Made by a program: the position numbers and the translations under genes
Shown: positions 27,101-34,125 of the stretch, piece by piece
Numbering within the stretch: position 1 is the first letter of the stretch
How the letters are laid out: every line of letters starts with the position of its first letter
Assembly (NCBI GenBank): GCA_023622385.1
Contig: JAMNZI010000178.1
Location: forward strand, 1 to 34,345
DNA length: 34,345 nt
Direction: 5' to 3'
From: Bacillota bacterium
GTDB lineage: Bacteria; Bacillota; Clostridia; Caldicoprobacterales; Caldicoprobacteraceae
The notes under the pieces: model-generated
Database searches by the model: none
What the model was told of the DNA's origin: nothing
Seen by the model: the letters and a program-made list of their open reading frames with translations, nothing else

Positions 27101-27319
27101 CTGTTTGAGGGTCGAAAGGGGCCTAGGACTACCCCTGCCAAAGGCAATATGCAGGTGGTGTTGGCGTGGAGCCTTGAGGAAGCGGCGAAGGTCATAAATA
27201 GGATAAGGCAGGGATACTTTATGCCGCAAAGGGAGTGCCCAGCGGGAATCTTCGGCTGTACCTACAGCGGCATGTGCAGGCATGACCAGGCCAGGATGGC
27301 CAGAAAGGAGAGGGTATAA
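24137..27319 (+). CDS. addB: AddB/RexB-type subunit of AddAB helicase-nuclease
   Basis: The 1060-residue partner of AddA in double-strand break processing, with a degenerate helicase region (about 1-700) and a C-terminal PD-(D/E)XK nuclease. The nuclease motif includes RGVVDRVDMEM and YIIYDYKKSG. Cysteines 772 (VRCPFTYF), 1034, 1041 and 1047 (CPAGIFGCTYSGMC) match the Fe-S staple of AddB, though the C-terminal spacing is C-x6-C-x5-C, where Bacillus AddB has C-x2-C-x5-C. The N-terminus MRILYFEPYFRKRRHALVM has no GxxGxGKT/S, so the Walker A of Bacillus AddB is missing, as in RexB-type subunits. ATG 24137 follows GGGGG. addA begins five bases after the stop, so the two are an operon. Confidence 0.9.
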   Translation: MRILYFEPYFRKRRHALVMECIGHIKQGQTALYILPSREAMFDVRRLFCEQMGGIFNCYVFGFDDLERMVLEKELRKKRVIDDNEKRVILRRLVEGLSEDNCFRRVRHKQGFLNLMIDTIRLFKRSCIMPDEFWVRTSGFSGRLLEKCRGVYEIYRLYEGFKARKGLMDVDDISIEAIEACKDAPILKSTGIMVIDGFVNVDPVNLKLVSTIMESHPDISIYVNVPFRNDYNQEFVMEGIVKDFEGLGFERVETDVDAGCSLEELARKLYSGMASVRIDGQSLQILNSPCIDHEIRTVARQIKRLVQDSKVNPSDIAVVVADMDGYRDKVIKVFVEYGISVKAKRQNSLMSIPLIKDIMSLLKFVLYQDEKDSAFVSAVTSKYLLPFNVLSHERFEGSRLLAIAQRVLVECSGQPEAYFAEFLKKYTETVQDDAARVDMEEYISVVTQFLSELESLMNTPNPSPAKFFHLFNQLLKRLSLEDKVSKLYGHGLLDTELWLRDIEALSRMLGVLKQLNEAYGQYVSEGGIAALQHAVHDVISALSEQQAADLNADRGGVRLITPDLIRGQRYHTVFVLGLNEGIFPVGSSGVGIFDGYEADRLFEMGINLMPLRWELEREKIRFNACISSARQSLYLSYRTADEDGRVMNPSPFIDEVLSALDEQSRKSVLAQPVSMRDRMAFDAPPCSEREAVKVLALRLRSAREARQMDWEVPAKEVANRLKYSAHAADIEFSREFCPQFNSYDGKLMLPHLKQQDFEYAFSASQLNSYVRCPFTYFAQRVLDVQAEDDAAERFMGIGSFYHSVLKAYYHDNDDVLTPNMQRFNAIFFEQVQSLCLDYVLPPLRDFVVKQLYRTLEAFIVHHARSMVRYREVTKRILKPVMLEEVFEAKIHGCSAIIRGVVDRVDMEMDAKGRFTGRYIIYDYKKSGIKSIRECIEGSDFQLPLYYAAIDEIIKRRFGIEKAECLALLYYSIEKLEWNGIIRKDIKNALFEGRKGPRTTPAKGNMQVVLAWSLEEAAKVINRIRQGYFMPQRECPAGIFGCTYSGMCRHDQARMARKERV

Positions 27320-27323
27320 GGTG

Positions 27324-30300
27324 ATGCAGGATATATGCGAGCGGTATGGCGTAAATCAGGAGCAGGCCAGGGCTCTTGACATTTCTACTAGCATTGCGGT
27401 GCGGGCAGGAGCAGGGTCCGGCAAGACGCGGGTGTTGACGCGGCGTTTCATAAGGCTACTCCTGGAAAATCCCCATGTGGACATTGACAGCATCGTCGCC
27501 ATAACCTTTACCCGCAAAGCGGCAGCCGAGATGAAGGACAGGATACGCGAGGAGCTTTCGGTCAGGATCTTAAAAATCAGCAGCCCGGATGAAAAGAGAA
27601 GGCTTTCGGAATTGAGGATGCGGATGGCCAGCGCCAATATCGATACCATACACGGATTTTGCGCCAGGCTGCTGCGCGAAAACTTTGCGTATCTGGGCAT
27701 CGACCCCAATTTCAAGGTGATGGACGAGATCGATAGGGATATGGTGCTGTCAAGAATAGCCGATGAAGTAATACGGGAGTTTGTTGGGGATCCGCAAAAC
27801 GCAGGGGTGGTGGCGATTATTGCCGAAAGGCTGCCTGTATCGTTTTTTACCGGTGACCTTAAGGAGGGCATTTTATCAGCCTTCAAGGCCATGATGGAAA
27901 GGGGATGTACGCCAGAGGATTTAAAGCCGAACGTTGAAAATGGGAAAGGCCGTAAAGCGGCCAAACAGGAAAGCGGCAGCAGTATTCAAGGCTATAAAAC
28001 GGTTGGAGAAGTTAATGGCGCTCATGAAAGCGCAAAGGATGTTTATGAAGAATTTGATGAGCGCTGCCCAACGGGTGCAGCGGGCAGCCCGGTATCTCAA
28101 GAGTCTGTGGTTGTGGGGCAATACGGCCAAGAAAATGCGATAGAGGGCCAAGAAGTGGATCTCGTGGACATTTTAGAATATGTGGGCTTGCAGCTTATAC
28201 AACGCCTATACTCAAGCTATAGCCAGTACAAGGACAGGGAGAGCATGCTGGACTTCAACGACTTGGAGCTTTATGCCCTGAAGCTGCTCAGCAATCCCGA
28301 TATAAGGAGTTACTACCACAAGAAATTCTCTACCATAATGGTAGACGAGTTTCAGGACCTCAATCTTCTCCAAAAGAAAATCCTGGATCTCCTTACTTAC
28401 GTGGATGGACGCATACCGTCCGGAAGGCTTTTCATAGTGGGGGACTACAAGCAGTCCATATACGGGTTCAGGGGTTCGGATTACAGGGTATTTGAAGAGG
28501 GGTGCAGGCAGATCTCAGAGCATGGAGGAAGGGTAGAATGCTTGAGCAATTGCTACAGAAGCACCAAAACCATCATAGGTTTCGTCAACGAAACGTTTAA
28601 ACATTTATTGAATCCATACGAGCCTTTGAAATACCCCGACCAGCACAAGGAAGAAGGCTGCGATGGGCAAAAGGTGGAGCTCATAACATGGGATAAGGAG
28701 GATTTAAAACAGGTAAAGTCCAGGACAAGATGGGATTTGGCAAAGGGGTTGCTGCTTTCTGAGGATTCGGTGGAACAGCTTAAAGGGGTACTGGAAGGGG
28801 AATACGATGATATAGCTTCGGGGGGCAAAAAGGACTACCAGGGGGATGTAATTGCGGCAGCCATTGACAGGCTTGTATCACACGGCTTTGATTATAGGGA
28901 TATAGCCATACTTTTAAGGAGTAGGTCCTCGCTGGCGCAGGTCGAACGGGCGCTTACAAACCACAGTATCCCTTACTGCGTGCTTGGGGGAATAGGTTTT
29001 TGGAGCAGGCAGGAGATAATGGATATACTAGCTCTATACAGACTGGTGTTTCATCTGGATGACAGGTTAGCCCTGTTTACCGTACTGAGGTCGCCAATAT
29101 TCGGATTTTCTGATGACCTTTTGCTCCAGCTTGCAGGATTTATAAAAGAAAATGGGATGGAACAAGCCAGGCCTGATGCGATAATGGAAGCTTTTTCACA
29201 ATCTTTGCAGCGTGAGGAAGCATGGGTGGTCCAAAGAGCGGCTTGGATGCTTAAAGAAGCGTGTGCCCTTGGTGGGATAGCAAATGCATCTCAATTATTA
29301 AATAGGCTCATTGAGCTGACAGGGTATGATGAGATATTGATAGCCCTACCCTATGGTGAGAAAAGGCTACGCAACCTGGAAAAGCTTATGGGCATAGTTG
29401 AGCGTTTTGAGGATAAGGGGATATATACTGCCCGGGATTTCCTGATGTACGTAGACGCTGTGAGCAGGTCATCGGATAGGGAAGAGGAGGCTTCGCTGGA
29501 CAGCGAGGACAGCGATGCGGTGAAGATATTGACCATCCACGCTTCAAAAGGCCTGGAATTCAGGGCAGTTTTAATACCTGATATGGATCAGGCGCTGGAT
29601 GCGCAGATCAAAAGGAATAAGCCCCTCTTCCTGCTCGATGAGCACAACAAGCTGGTGGCTATGGGCGTTGACGGTGAAGGCAAGCTAAATGAAAGCGTAA
29701 ACCCGGCATATGCGGAAATTTATAACCGCAAGCTGCTGGCAGAGCTTGACGAGTCAAAAAGGCTTTTCTACGTTGCAGCCACCCGTGCGCGGGAGTATCT
29801 GGGCCTGATAGGGCAGCGCCAGGACGTAGATGAGGGGTATGCTCCCGAAAAGCTGAACAGTTTTATGAAGCAGCTAATGTGGGCTATACGGCAGGCCGGT
29901 ACCATTGCAGAACTGGCCGAGGTGAAGGCAGAGGACATTGTGTACGGCCAGACAGAGCGACACAACGGCAGTCAAGTCATTTTGATGAAGGGCATCGATG
30001 TGGATGGAGCTTTTATGCAAAAATTAAAACCCCTGGCTGCTACCCGTGAGGGAAGCATAAGCATATCGTCTTGGCTGAAGTACAAGAACTGTCCCAGGAG
30101 GTTTTACCTGGAAAATATATTGGACCTTAAGCAGGATAGGGGCGAATTTCTGCATGAATTGCTGGAAGAAGGAATGGAGGAGTGGGCAGGTGAGACCACG
30201 CCTGTCGATTTAGGGATAAACATTCATCTTTTGCTGAAGGAAGTTGACGTGGCTGATTTATCTGCATTGAAAACCGAAACCTTGACCCAATTTGCTGACG

Positions 30301-30869
30301 AACTGGGCATCGATATCCAGCGCCATGTATCGGCATTTAGAGGGTATATGCAGGGGTTATACAATATAGAAAAACAGCGAGCTAAAGAGGTACGAGGTCA
30401 ACTGCTGGATAGCTTAAGAGAATACGCCTTCAGGGTGCCCATCGATGGAAGCCTTTATTTTTCCGGAATCGTCGACAGGGTAGATATTTATCAGGAGGAA
30501 GGGCGGCTCCGGGCCACCGTCATCGATTATAAGACCAACCGCGTAAACAGCGCTGCTGAAGCCCAAGACAAGGCGATGTACTATTACGACCAGCTGGTTT
30601 GCTATGCCTGGGCCTTAAATAAGGTGCTCTATTATAGAGGAGAAAAGGTTGTGGTGGATGAGGCGGTTATATATTTCTTGAACGTTGGCCAAGCCATAAG
30701 CGTTCTCCTTGATAAAGGATATGCCGATAAAGTAATTAACTGCATGAAGGCCGAGTCACCTGCTCTGCTGGGTATGAGGCCTTTTGATGAATACAAACCC
30801 AAAAAATCCGATTCATGTGCTTCATGCCCGGTGAGGAGGTTGTGCGATGTGGTTGTCGAACGTTTTTGA
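27324..30869 (+). CDS. addA: AddA-type UvrD-like helicase-nuclease with Fe-S motif
   Basis: The 1181-residue motor/nuclease subunit of AddAB. Helicase motifs in order: Walker A GAGSGKTR, Ia AITFTRKAAAEM, II MVDEFQDLN, III VGDYKQSIYGFRG, V LTIHASKGLEF and VI FYVAATRARE. The C-terminal nuclease has GIVDRVD and VIDYKTNR. Unusually, Cys923 (NCPRRFYL) and Cys1165, 1168, 1174 (CASCPVRRLC) form the C...C-x2-C-x5-C pattern of Fe-S nucleases, normally in AddB. Residues about 205-278 are a poorly conserved hydrophilic stretch before the usual DFNDLELYAL. The track start 27282 lies inside addB; ATG 27324 (or GTG 27321) just after the addB stop is better placed after GAGAGGG. ATPase and nuclease centres appear intact. 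Confidence 0.94.
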   Translation: MQDICERYGVNQEQARALDISTSIAVRAGAGSGKTRVLTRRFIRLLLENPHVDIDSIVAITFTRKAAAEMKDRIREELSVRILKISSPDEKRRLSELRMRMASANIDTIHGFCARLLRENFAYLGIDPNFKVMDEIDRDMVLSRIADEVIREFVGDPQNAGVVAIIAERLPVSFFTGDLKEGILSAFKAMMERGCTPEDLKPNVENGKGRKAAKQESGSSIQGYKTVGEVNGAHESAKDVYEEFDERCPTGAAGSPVSQESVVVGQYGQENAIEGQEVDLVDILEYVGLQLIQRLYSSYSQYKDRESMLDFNDLELYALKLLSNPDIRSYYHKKFSTIMVDEFQDLNLLQKKILDLLTYVDGRIPSGRLFIVGDYKQSIYGFRGSDYRVFEEGCRQISEHGGRVECLSNCYRSTKTIIGFVNETFKHLLNPYEPLKYPDQHKEEGCDGQKVELITWDKEDLKQVKSRTRWDLAKGLLLSEDSVEQLKGVLEGEYDDIASGGKKDYQGDVIAAAIDRLVSHGFDYRDIAILLRSRSSLAQVERALTNHSIPYCVLGGIGFWSRQEIMDILALYRLVFHLDDRLALFTVLRSPIFGFSDDLLLQLAGFIKENGMEQARPDAIMEAFSQSLQREEAWVVQRAAWMLKEACALGGIANASQLLNRLIELTGYDEILIALPYGEKRLRNLEKLMGIVERFEDKGIYTARDFLMYVDAVSRSSDREEEASLDSEDSDAVKILTIHASKGLEFRAVLIPDMDQALDAQIKRNKPLFLLDEHNKLVAMGVDGEGKLNESVNPAYAEIYNRKLLAELDESKRLFYVAATRAREYLGLIGQRQDVDEGYAPEKLNSFMKQLMWAIRQAGTIAELAEVKAEDIVYGQTERHNGSQVILMKGIDVDGAFMQKLKPLAATREGSISISSWLKYKNCPRRFYLENILDLKQDRGEFLHELLEEGMEEWAGETTPVDLGINIHLLLKEVDVADLSALKTETLTQFADELGIDIQRHVSAFRGYMQGLYNIEKQRAKEVRGQLLDSLREYAFRVPIDGSLYFSGIVDRVDIYQEEGRLRATVIDYKTNRVNSAAEAQDKAMYYYDQLVCYAWALNKVLYYRGEKVVVDEAVIYFLNVGQAISVLLDKGYADKVINCMKAESPALLGMRPFDEYKPKKSDSCASCPVRRLCDVVVERF

Positions 30870-30886
30870 ACCTTGATGAAAAATGC

Positions 30887-30914
30887 TTGTCTTTGTGTTA
30901 TAATGTATTATAAT
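30887..30914 (+). promoter_or_regulatory. Putative sigma-A promoter for the ROK regulator
   Basis: TTGTCT and TATAAT are separated by 16 bases, about 75 bases before the regulator start. A second TATAAT overlaps ten bases upstream (30899). Good -10, moderate -35. Confidence 0.5.
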
Positions 30915-30987
30915 TTATAGTTAATGATACGGAAGTAACATCATTTTTTGAATATAACGTGTTAAAAAGAAAGAGCGGGGGCATGAT

Positions 30988-32190
30988 ATGGTTACAGCCG
31001 ATCAACTACTAGTTAAACAAATAAATAAATCAATAGTACTCAATACCATAAGAAAGAAGGAAGTCATTTCAAGGGCTGGTATTGCCGAATTTACAGGTTT
31101 AAACAAGTCTACCGTTTCCTTTTTGGTGGATGAACTTATAAAGGAAGGGCTTGTAAAGGAAATAGGGCTTGGTGAATCAAAGGGCGGTCGAAAGCCCATT
31201 ATGCTGATGATAAATGATAAGGGTGGCTGTGTAATAGGCGTTGATTTGGGCGTAAATTATATTTTGAGCGTTTTAACTGATTTGGTGGGGAATGTGCTGT
31301 GGGAAAAGAAGATAGATATAAGGCTGGGGGAAGACAAAGAGAAAGTTATTGGCCTTCTGATGCGATTAATTGAGGAGGCAATGGAGAATGCGCCCAGGAC
31401 GGTAAATGGCATTATGGGCATAGGAGTAGGTGTACCTGGAATTGTGGATTACAGGAAAGGGCTTGTGCTGATGGCTCCCAACCTCAAGTGGAAGGATGTA
31501 CCTCTCAAAGAGATGGTGGAGGAAAGATTTAAAATAAAGGTGTATATCGATAACGAAGCCAATGTAGGTGCAGTAGGGGAAAAATGGTTTGGCATTGGAG
31601 TTGAATGCAGCAATTTCATTTACGTCAGCGCAGGGATAGGAATAGGAACGGGGATAATAATTAATGGGGCGCTTTACAGAGGCGCATCTGGACTGGCGGG
31701 TGAAATAGGGCATGTGACCATAAATATATATGATGAACTATGTAACTGCGGGAATATCGGCTGTTGGGAAAACTATGCTTCTGAAAGAGCATTGCTGGAT
31801 TATATGCGAGCTCAGTTAAAGCAAGGAAAGCAGGATGACTATATAAACAGTGAAAGCATCGGCGATTTAAACGCTTTGCGCATTATAGATTTTGCGCATA
31901 AGGGGAGCAATATTGCCATAGAGGGGTTAAAGGAGATAGGAAGGAATCTCGGTATAGGAATAGTAAATTTGATAAACATTTTTAACCCTGAAATGGTAAT
32001 TATCGGAAATACACTGTCCCTTGCGGAGGATATTATCCTGCCTGAGATTTTGGATGAGGTAAGTAAGAAATGCTTTATATATAAGTATCACGATGTGAAA
32101 ATCAGAACTTCAAAGTTGAATTTTCATGCAGGTGCTATGGGGGCTGTATCGCTCGTTATATCAAAATTGTTTGCTCACCCTGAATTTTAA
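30988..32190 (+). CDS. ROK-family transcriptional regulator (XylR/NagC-like)
   Basis: A 400-residue sugar-responsive regulator. An N-terminal winged helix-turn-helix occupies about residues 15-75 (VISRAGIAEFTGLNKSTVSFLVDELI). The ROK domain follows with GVGVPGIVDY, YIDNEANVGAVGEKWFG, AGIGIGTGIIINGALYRGASG, GEIGHVTI and the zinc motif CNCGNIGCWENYAS. The His in GEIGH and the Cys triplet are intact. ATG 30988 follows GCGGGGGC. It probably represses sugar genes, but the adjacent genes (addA upstream, a broken ABC gene downstream) are not obvious targets. The nearest sugar cluster, at 4.4-9.1 kb, is too far away to link without operator evidence. Effector sugar unknown. Confidence 0.92.
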   Translation: MVTADQLLVKQINKSIVLNTIRKKEVISRAGIAEFTGLNKSTVSFLVDELIKEGLVKEIGLGESKGGRKPIMLMINDKGGCVIGVDLGVNYILSVLTDLVGNVLWEKKIDIRLGEDKEKVIGLLMRLIEEAMENAPRTVNGIMGIGVGVPGIVDYRKGLVLMAPNLKWKDVPLKEMVEERFKIKVYIDNEANVGAVGEKWFGIGVECSNFIYVSAGIGIGTGIIINGALYRGASGLAGEIGHVTINIYDELCNCGNIGCWENYASERALLDYMRAQLKQGKQDDYINSESIGDLNALRIIDFAHKGSNIAIEGLKEIGRNLGIGIVNLINIFNPEMVIIGNTLSLAEDIILPEILDEVSKKCFIYKYHDVKIRTSKLNFHAGAMGAVSLVISKLFAHPEF

Positions 32191-32564
32191 TTTTGCTATA
32201 TGGGATAGTGCTTTTATGAGTTTATCCGCGCGACTAATTATGCTATAACGGTATCCGCAATTCCTATATTGTTCATTTTGATCTATGTATTTTTAAACAT
32301 GCTACATTACATATTAAAACCCGTGATATGCAAAATACTTCTTATCATACTATCGGCTATCCTATTGATGTATTGTTATTTTTATGGAAATGTGCTGTTT
32401 GTTTTTATATTGTCTGTCAACGTATTGATATGGTTATGTTGTCACTGGGAACCTGCGACTGTTACAAAAGTGACCTTTTGGACCTAACAAAAGGTCGCCT
32501 TTTATTTTATATTTTGTATTTGGAAAGGATTGTGCTTTTAGCAAAGCGTGAGGGGTGAGTGTTT
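32191..32564 (+). other. AT-rich intergenic region after the ROK gene
   Basis: The 374 bases hold a terminator near 32465-32507. Otherwise I see only AT-rich sequence with a hydrophobic reading frame (32269-32487) that lacks a binding site and runs into the terminator, so I do not call it a gene. Confidence 0.6.
32465..32507 (+). terminator. Intrinsic terminator before the ABC gene
   Basis: GACCTTTTG pairs with CAAAAGGTC around a seven-base loop, with further pairing of AAAAG with CTTTT across a small bulge, followed by TTTTATTTTAT. It isolates the ABC gene from the upstream region. Confidence 0.8.
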
Positions 32565-33569
32565 GTGAGCATAGTTAGGATCAGCCAGCTTACCAAAAAA
32601 TACGGCGATGTCATAGCCGTAGATAATATAAGCCTGGAGATACAGGAGGGAGAGATATTCGGCTTATTGGGGCCCAACGGTGCCGGTAAGACCACAACCA
32701 TAAACATGATAACCGGCCTCGTATCCATGGACCGGGGTGACATATGGATTTTGGGTAAAGAAATCAAGAGAAGTGCGCAGGAAGTAAAGAGGAACATAGG
32801 CGTAGTGCCCCAGGATATCGCCATATATGAGGATTTGACCTGTTTGGAGAACGTGATGTTTTTTGCCAGCTTGTATGGGCTAAGGGGAGCCGAACTTAAA
32901 AAGCGGGCTGAGGAAGCCCTGGAATTTACGGGGCTTTTGGATAGAGCAAAAAGCTTTCCCAGGGATTTTTCGGGAGGCATGAAGAGAAGGCTCAATATAG
33001 CCTGTGCTATAGCCCACAGGCCTAAACTGATAATAATGGACGAACCCACAATAGGCATAGATACTCAGTCGCGAAGCCATATACTTCAGTCGGTGAAACT
33101 CCTCAATGAAATGGGCAGCACCATCATCTATACCAGCCATTATATGGAAGAGGTTGAGGAGATATGTACCAGGGTGGCCATAATGGATCATGGCAAAATC
33201 ATCGCCGAAGGGACTCAGGATGAGCTTAAGTCCATCGTTACCGATAAAAATTCGGTGTGGATCTCGGTATCGGGAGGGATGGACAAAATTAGCCAATCCA
33301 AGCTTAAGGAGATTAACGGGGTCTTAAGCGTTGAAATTGATGATGGCACAGTAAAGATAAGCACCTCAAAGGATGTAAGCAATCTCCATAAGATAATACT
33401 TTACTTTGTGGAAAATGACATATTTTATGCCTCAGCGGTGGGCATTGGATGCAATACAGCGCCTGCAAAGGGGAGCTTCTTTTGCCGATGTGATGGTGAA
33501 TTTGGCGGTGATATTGGCCTTTGCTGCCGTCTTCTTTGCCATAGCGGCATACCGCTTCGGTACAGCTGA
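32565..33569 (+). CDS. ABC transporter ATPase with out-of-frame C-terminus (deletion fusion)
   Basis: The first roughly 285 residues are a normal ABC-2-type (DrrA/CcmA-like) ATPase: Walker A GPNGAGKTT, Q-loop VVPQDIAIYEDLT, signature FSGGMKRRLNIACAIAHRP, Walker B LIIMDEPTIGID, H-loop YTSHYMEEVE. Past LYFVENDI (about 33400-33420) the protein changes to Cys- and Gly-rich sequence with no family resemblance. The same bases in another frame encode the C-terminus of an ABC-2 permease, so the last part is an out-of-frame read of permease sequence. GTG 32565 follows GAGGGG by nine bases and is chosen over GTG 32559. The ATPase core could still fold, but its partner permease is almost entirely lost, so the system is probably non-functional. 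Confidence 0.85.
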   Translation: MSIVRISQLTKKYGDVIAVDNISLEIQEGEIFGLLGPNGAGKTTTINMITGLVSMDRGDIWILGKEIKRSAQEVKRNIGVVPQDIAIYEDLTCLENVMFFASLYGLRGAELKKRAEEALEFTGLLDRAKSFPRDFSGGMKRRLNIACAIAHRPKLIIMDEPTIGIDTQSRSHILQSVKLLNEMGSTIIYTSHYMEEVEEICTRVAIMDHGKIIAEGTQDELKSIVTDKNSVWISVSGGMDKISQSKLKEINGVLSVEIDDGTVKISTSKDVSNLHKIILYFVENDIFYASAVGIGCNTAPAKGSFFCRCDGEFGGDIGLCCRLLCHSGIPLRYS

Positions 33570-33591
33570 TGATGTGAGGAGATTTGTATGA
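33406..33591 (+). pseudogene. Remnant C-terminus of an ABC-2 permease
   Basis: In a frame different from the ATPase, this segment reads YFMPQRWALDAIQRLQRG followed by a single hydrophobic helix, VMVNLAVILAFAAVFFAIAAYRF, and stops at 33591. PQ-W-(L)-D-(A) followed by one last membrane helix is the usual end of an ABC-2 permease, which is normally about 370 residues with six helices. Only the last 55 or so residues remain, joined directly to the ATPase gene, so an internal deletion of roughly 1 kb is inferred (ATPase tail plus most of the permease). A misassembly is the main alternative. Confidence 0.72.
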
Positions 33592-33668
33592 GCTGCGGTT
33601 ACATGTTTCGCTGGCGTTTAGAAGTTTAAGTCGAGTTATCTAAGGGTATACACAACCAGAGGAAAGTG

Positions 33669-33782
33669 ATGAAGGGGATTGGAGTGGTTAAATTAAAGAA
33701 AGATAGATGGACAAAGGGTTTAGCGCGTAAAATGGGTTGGAGTCGGGTAGTAAGATCAGATCATATGCAGAATTTTGCGTAA
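33669..33782 (+). CDS. Possible 37-residue basic small ORF
   Basis: ATG 33669 to TAA 33782 gives a Lys/Arg-rich peptide with GLARKMGWSRVVRSDH. A weak GGAAAG-like binding site precedes it. I recognise no family. It could be a small gene, a gene remnant beside the decayed ABC locus, or chance. Confidence 0.2.
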   Translation: MKGIGVVKLKKDRWTKGLARKMGWSRVVRSDHMQNFA

Positions 33783-33799
33783 GATGTGTATGCACATCT
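33782..33799. repeat. Perfect 7-bp hairpin
   Basis: AGATGTG, a four-base loop TATG, then CACATCT. It directly follows the 37-codon ORF; no T-tract follows, so it is not a typical terminator. Confidence 0.55.
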
Positions 33800-33929
33800 C
33801 ATACTCTCGAAATATACAAGTATATGGTATTTCTTATAAAGGGGAAGCATCTCACATATTTTTCAGAATGATTTCAGTGCGGCCGGATTCCACAATAATG
33901 ATAATAACGTTGATTATTAAATTTGTATA

Positions 33930-33959
33930 TTGACAGACGAGAGAGCTAAGGGTTATAAT
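33930..33959 (+). promoter_or_regulatory. Near-consensus sigma-A promoter for copA
   Basis: TTGACA (33930-33935) and TATAAT (33954-33959) are both perfect hexamers, separated by 18 bases. Transcription would start near 33966, just before or within the GC-rich palindrome. No other promoter in the window is as close to consensus. Confidence 0.85.
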
Positions 33960-33967
33960 TATACCGC

Positions 33968-33994
33968 AACCCCACCCTAGGTAGGGTAGGGGTT
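33968..33994. promoter_or_regulatory. GC-rich palindrome at copA start site, probable metal-responsive operator
   Basis: The arms are AACCCC-A-CCCTA and TAGGG-TA-GGGGTT around a central GG; they match apart from one extra base. C-run/G-run palindromes like this are typical of copper-sensing CsoR operators. It covers the first transcribed bases, so a bound repressor would block initiation. The regulator itself is not in the window, and the CsoR assignment is inferred from site type and the downstream gene. Confidence 0.6.
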
Positions 33995-34014
33995 AAGTTA
34001 TAGGTAAATATGTT

Positions 34015-34122
34015 ATGAATCGTGAGACGGTTGTGATGGTACCAATCATATACCTGTCTAATGATAATTTGGTGGGAATCACAACCCGGTTAAGGGAGGA
34101 AAATATAAAAGGGGTGGAATAA
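34015..34122 (+). CDS. Possible 35-residue leader ORF before copA
   Basis: ATG 34015 to TAA 34120-34122 encodes 35 residues (begins MNRETVVMV, ends NIKGVE) and stops three bases before the copA ATG, with the copA binding site inside its last codons. That placement would allow translational coupling. Its own binding site is weak, and it has no recognised family, so it may be chance. Confidence 0.22.
   Translation: MNRETVVMVPIIYLSNDNLVGITTRLREENIKGVE
34029..34086. repeat. Inverted repeat in the copA leader
   Basis: GGTTGTGAT and ATCACAACC are perfect 9-bp complements 40 bases apart within the copA leader. The 3' arm ends about 24 bases before the copA binding site. Could form a leader stem. 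Confidence 0.5.
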
Positions 34123-34125
34123 AAT

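Larger units (their letters stand above)
33592..34125 (+). other. Intergenic and leader region before the copper ATPase
   Basis: The 534 bases contain a 37-codon possible ORF, two short inverted repeats (33782-33799 and ATATAC/GTATAT at 33812-33825), a near-consensus promoter, a GC-rich palindrome at its start site and a leader of about 155 bases. No full gene is visible; csoR, often upstream of copA, is not here. Confidence 0.7.

Noticed and set aside
32269-32487. Hydrophobic 72-residue ORF, possible small membrane protein
   Set aside because: TTG start without a binding site, AT-rich sequence that gives hydrophobic frames by chance, and it runs into the terminator hairpin.
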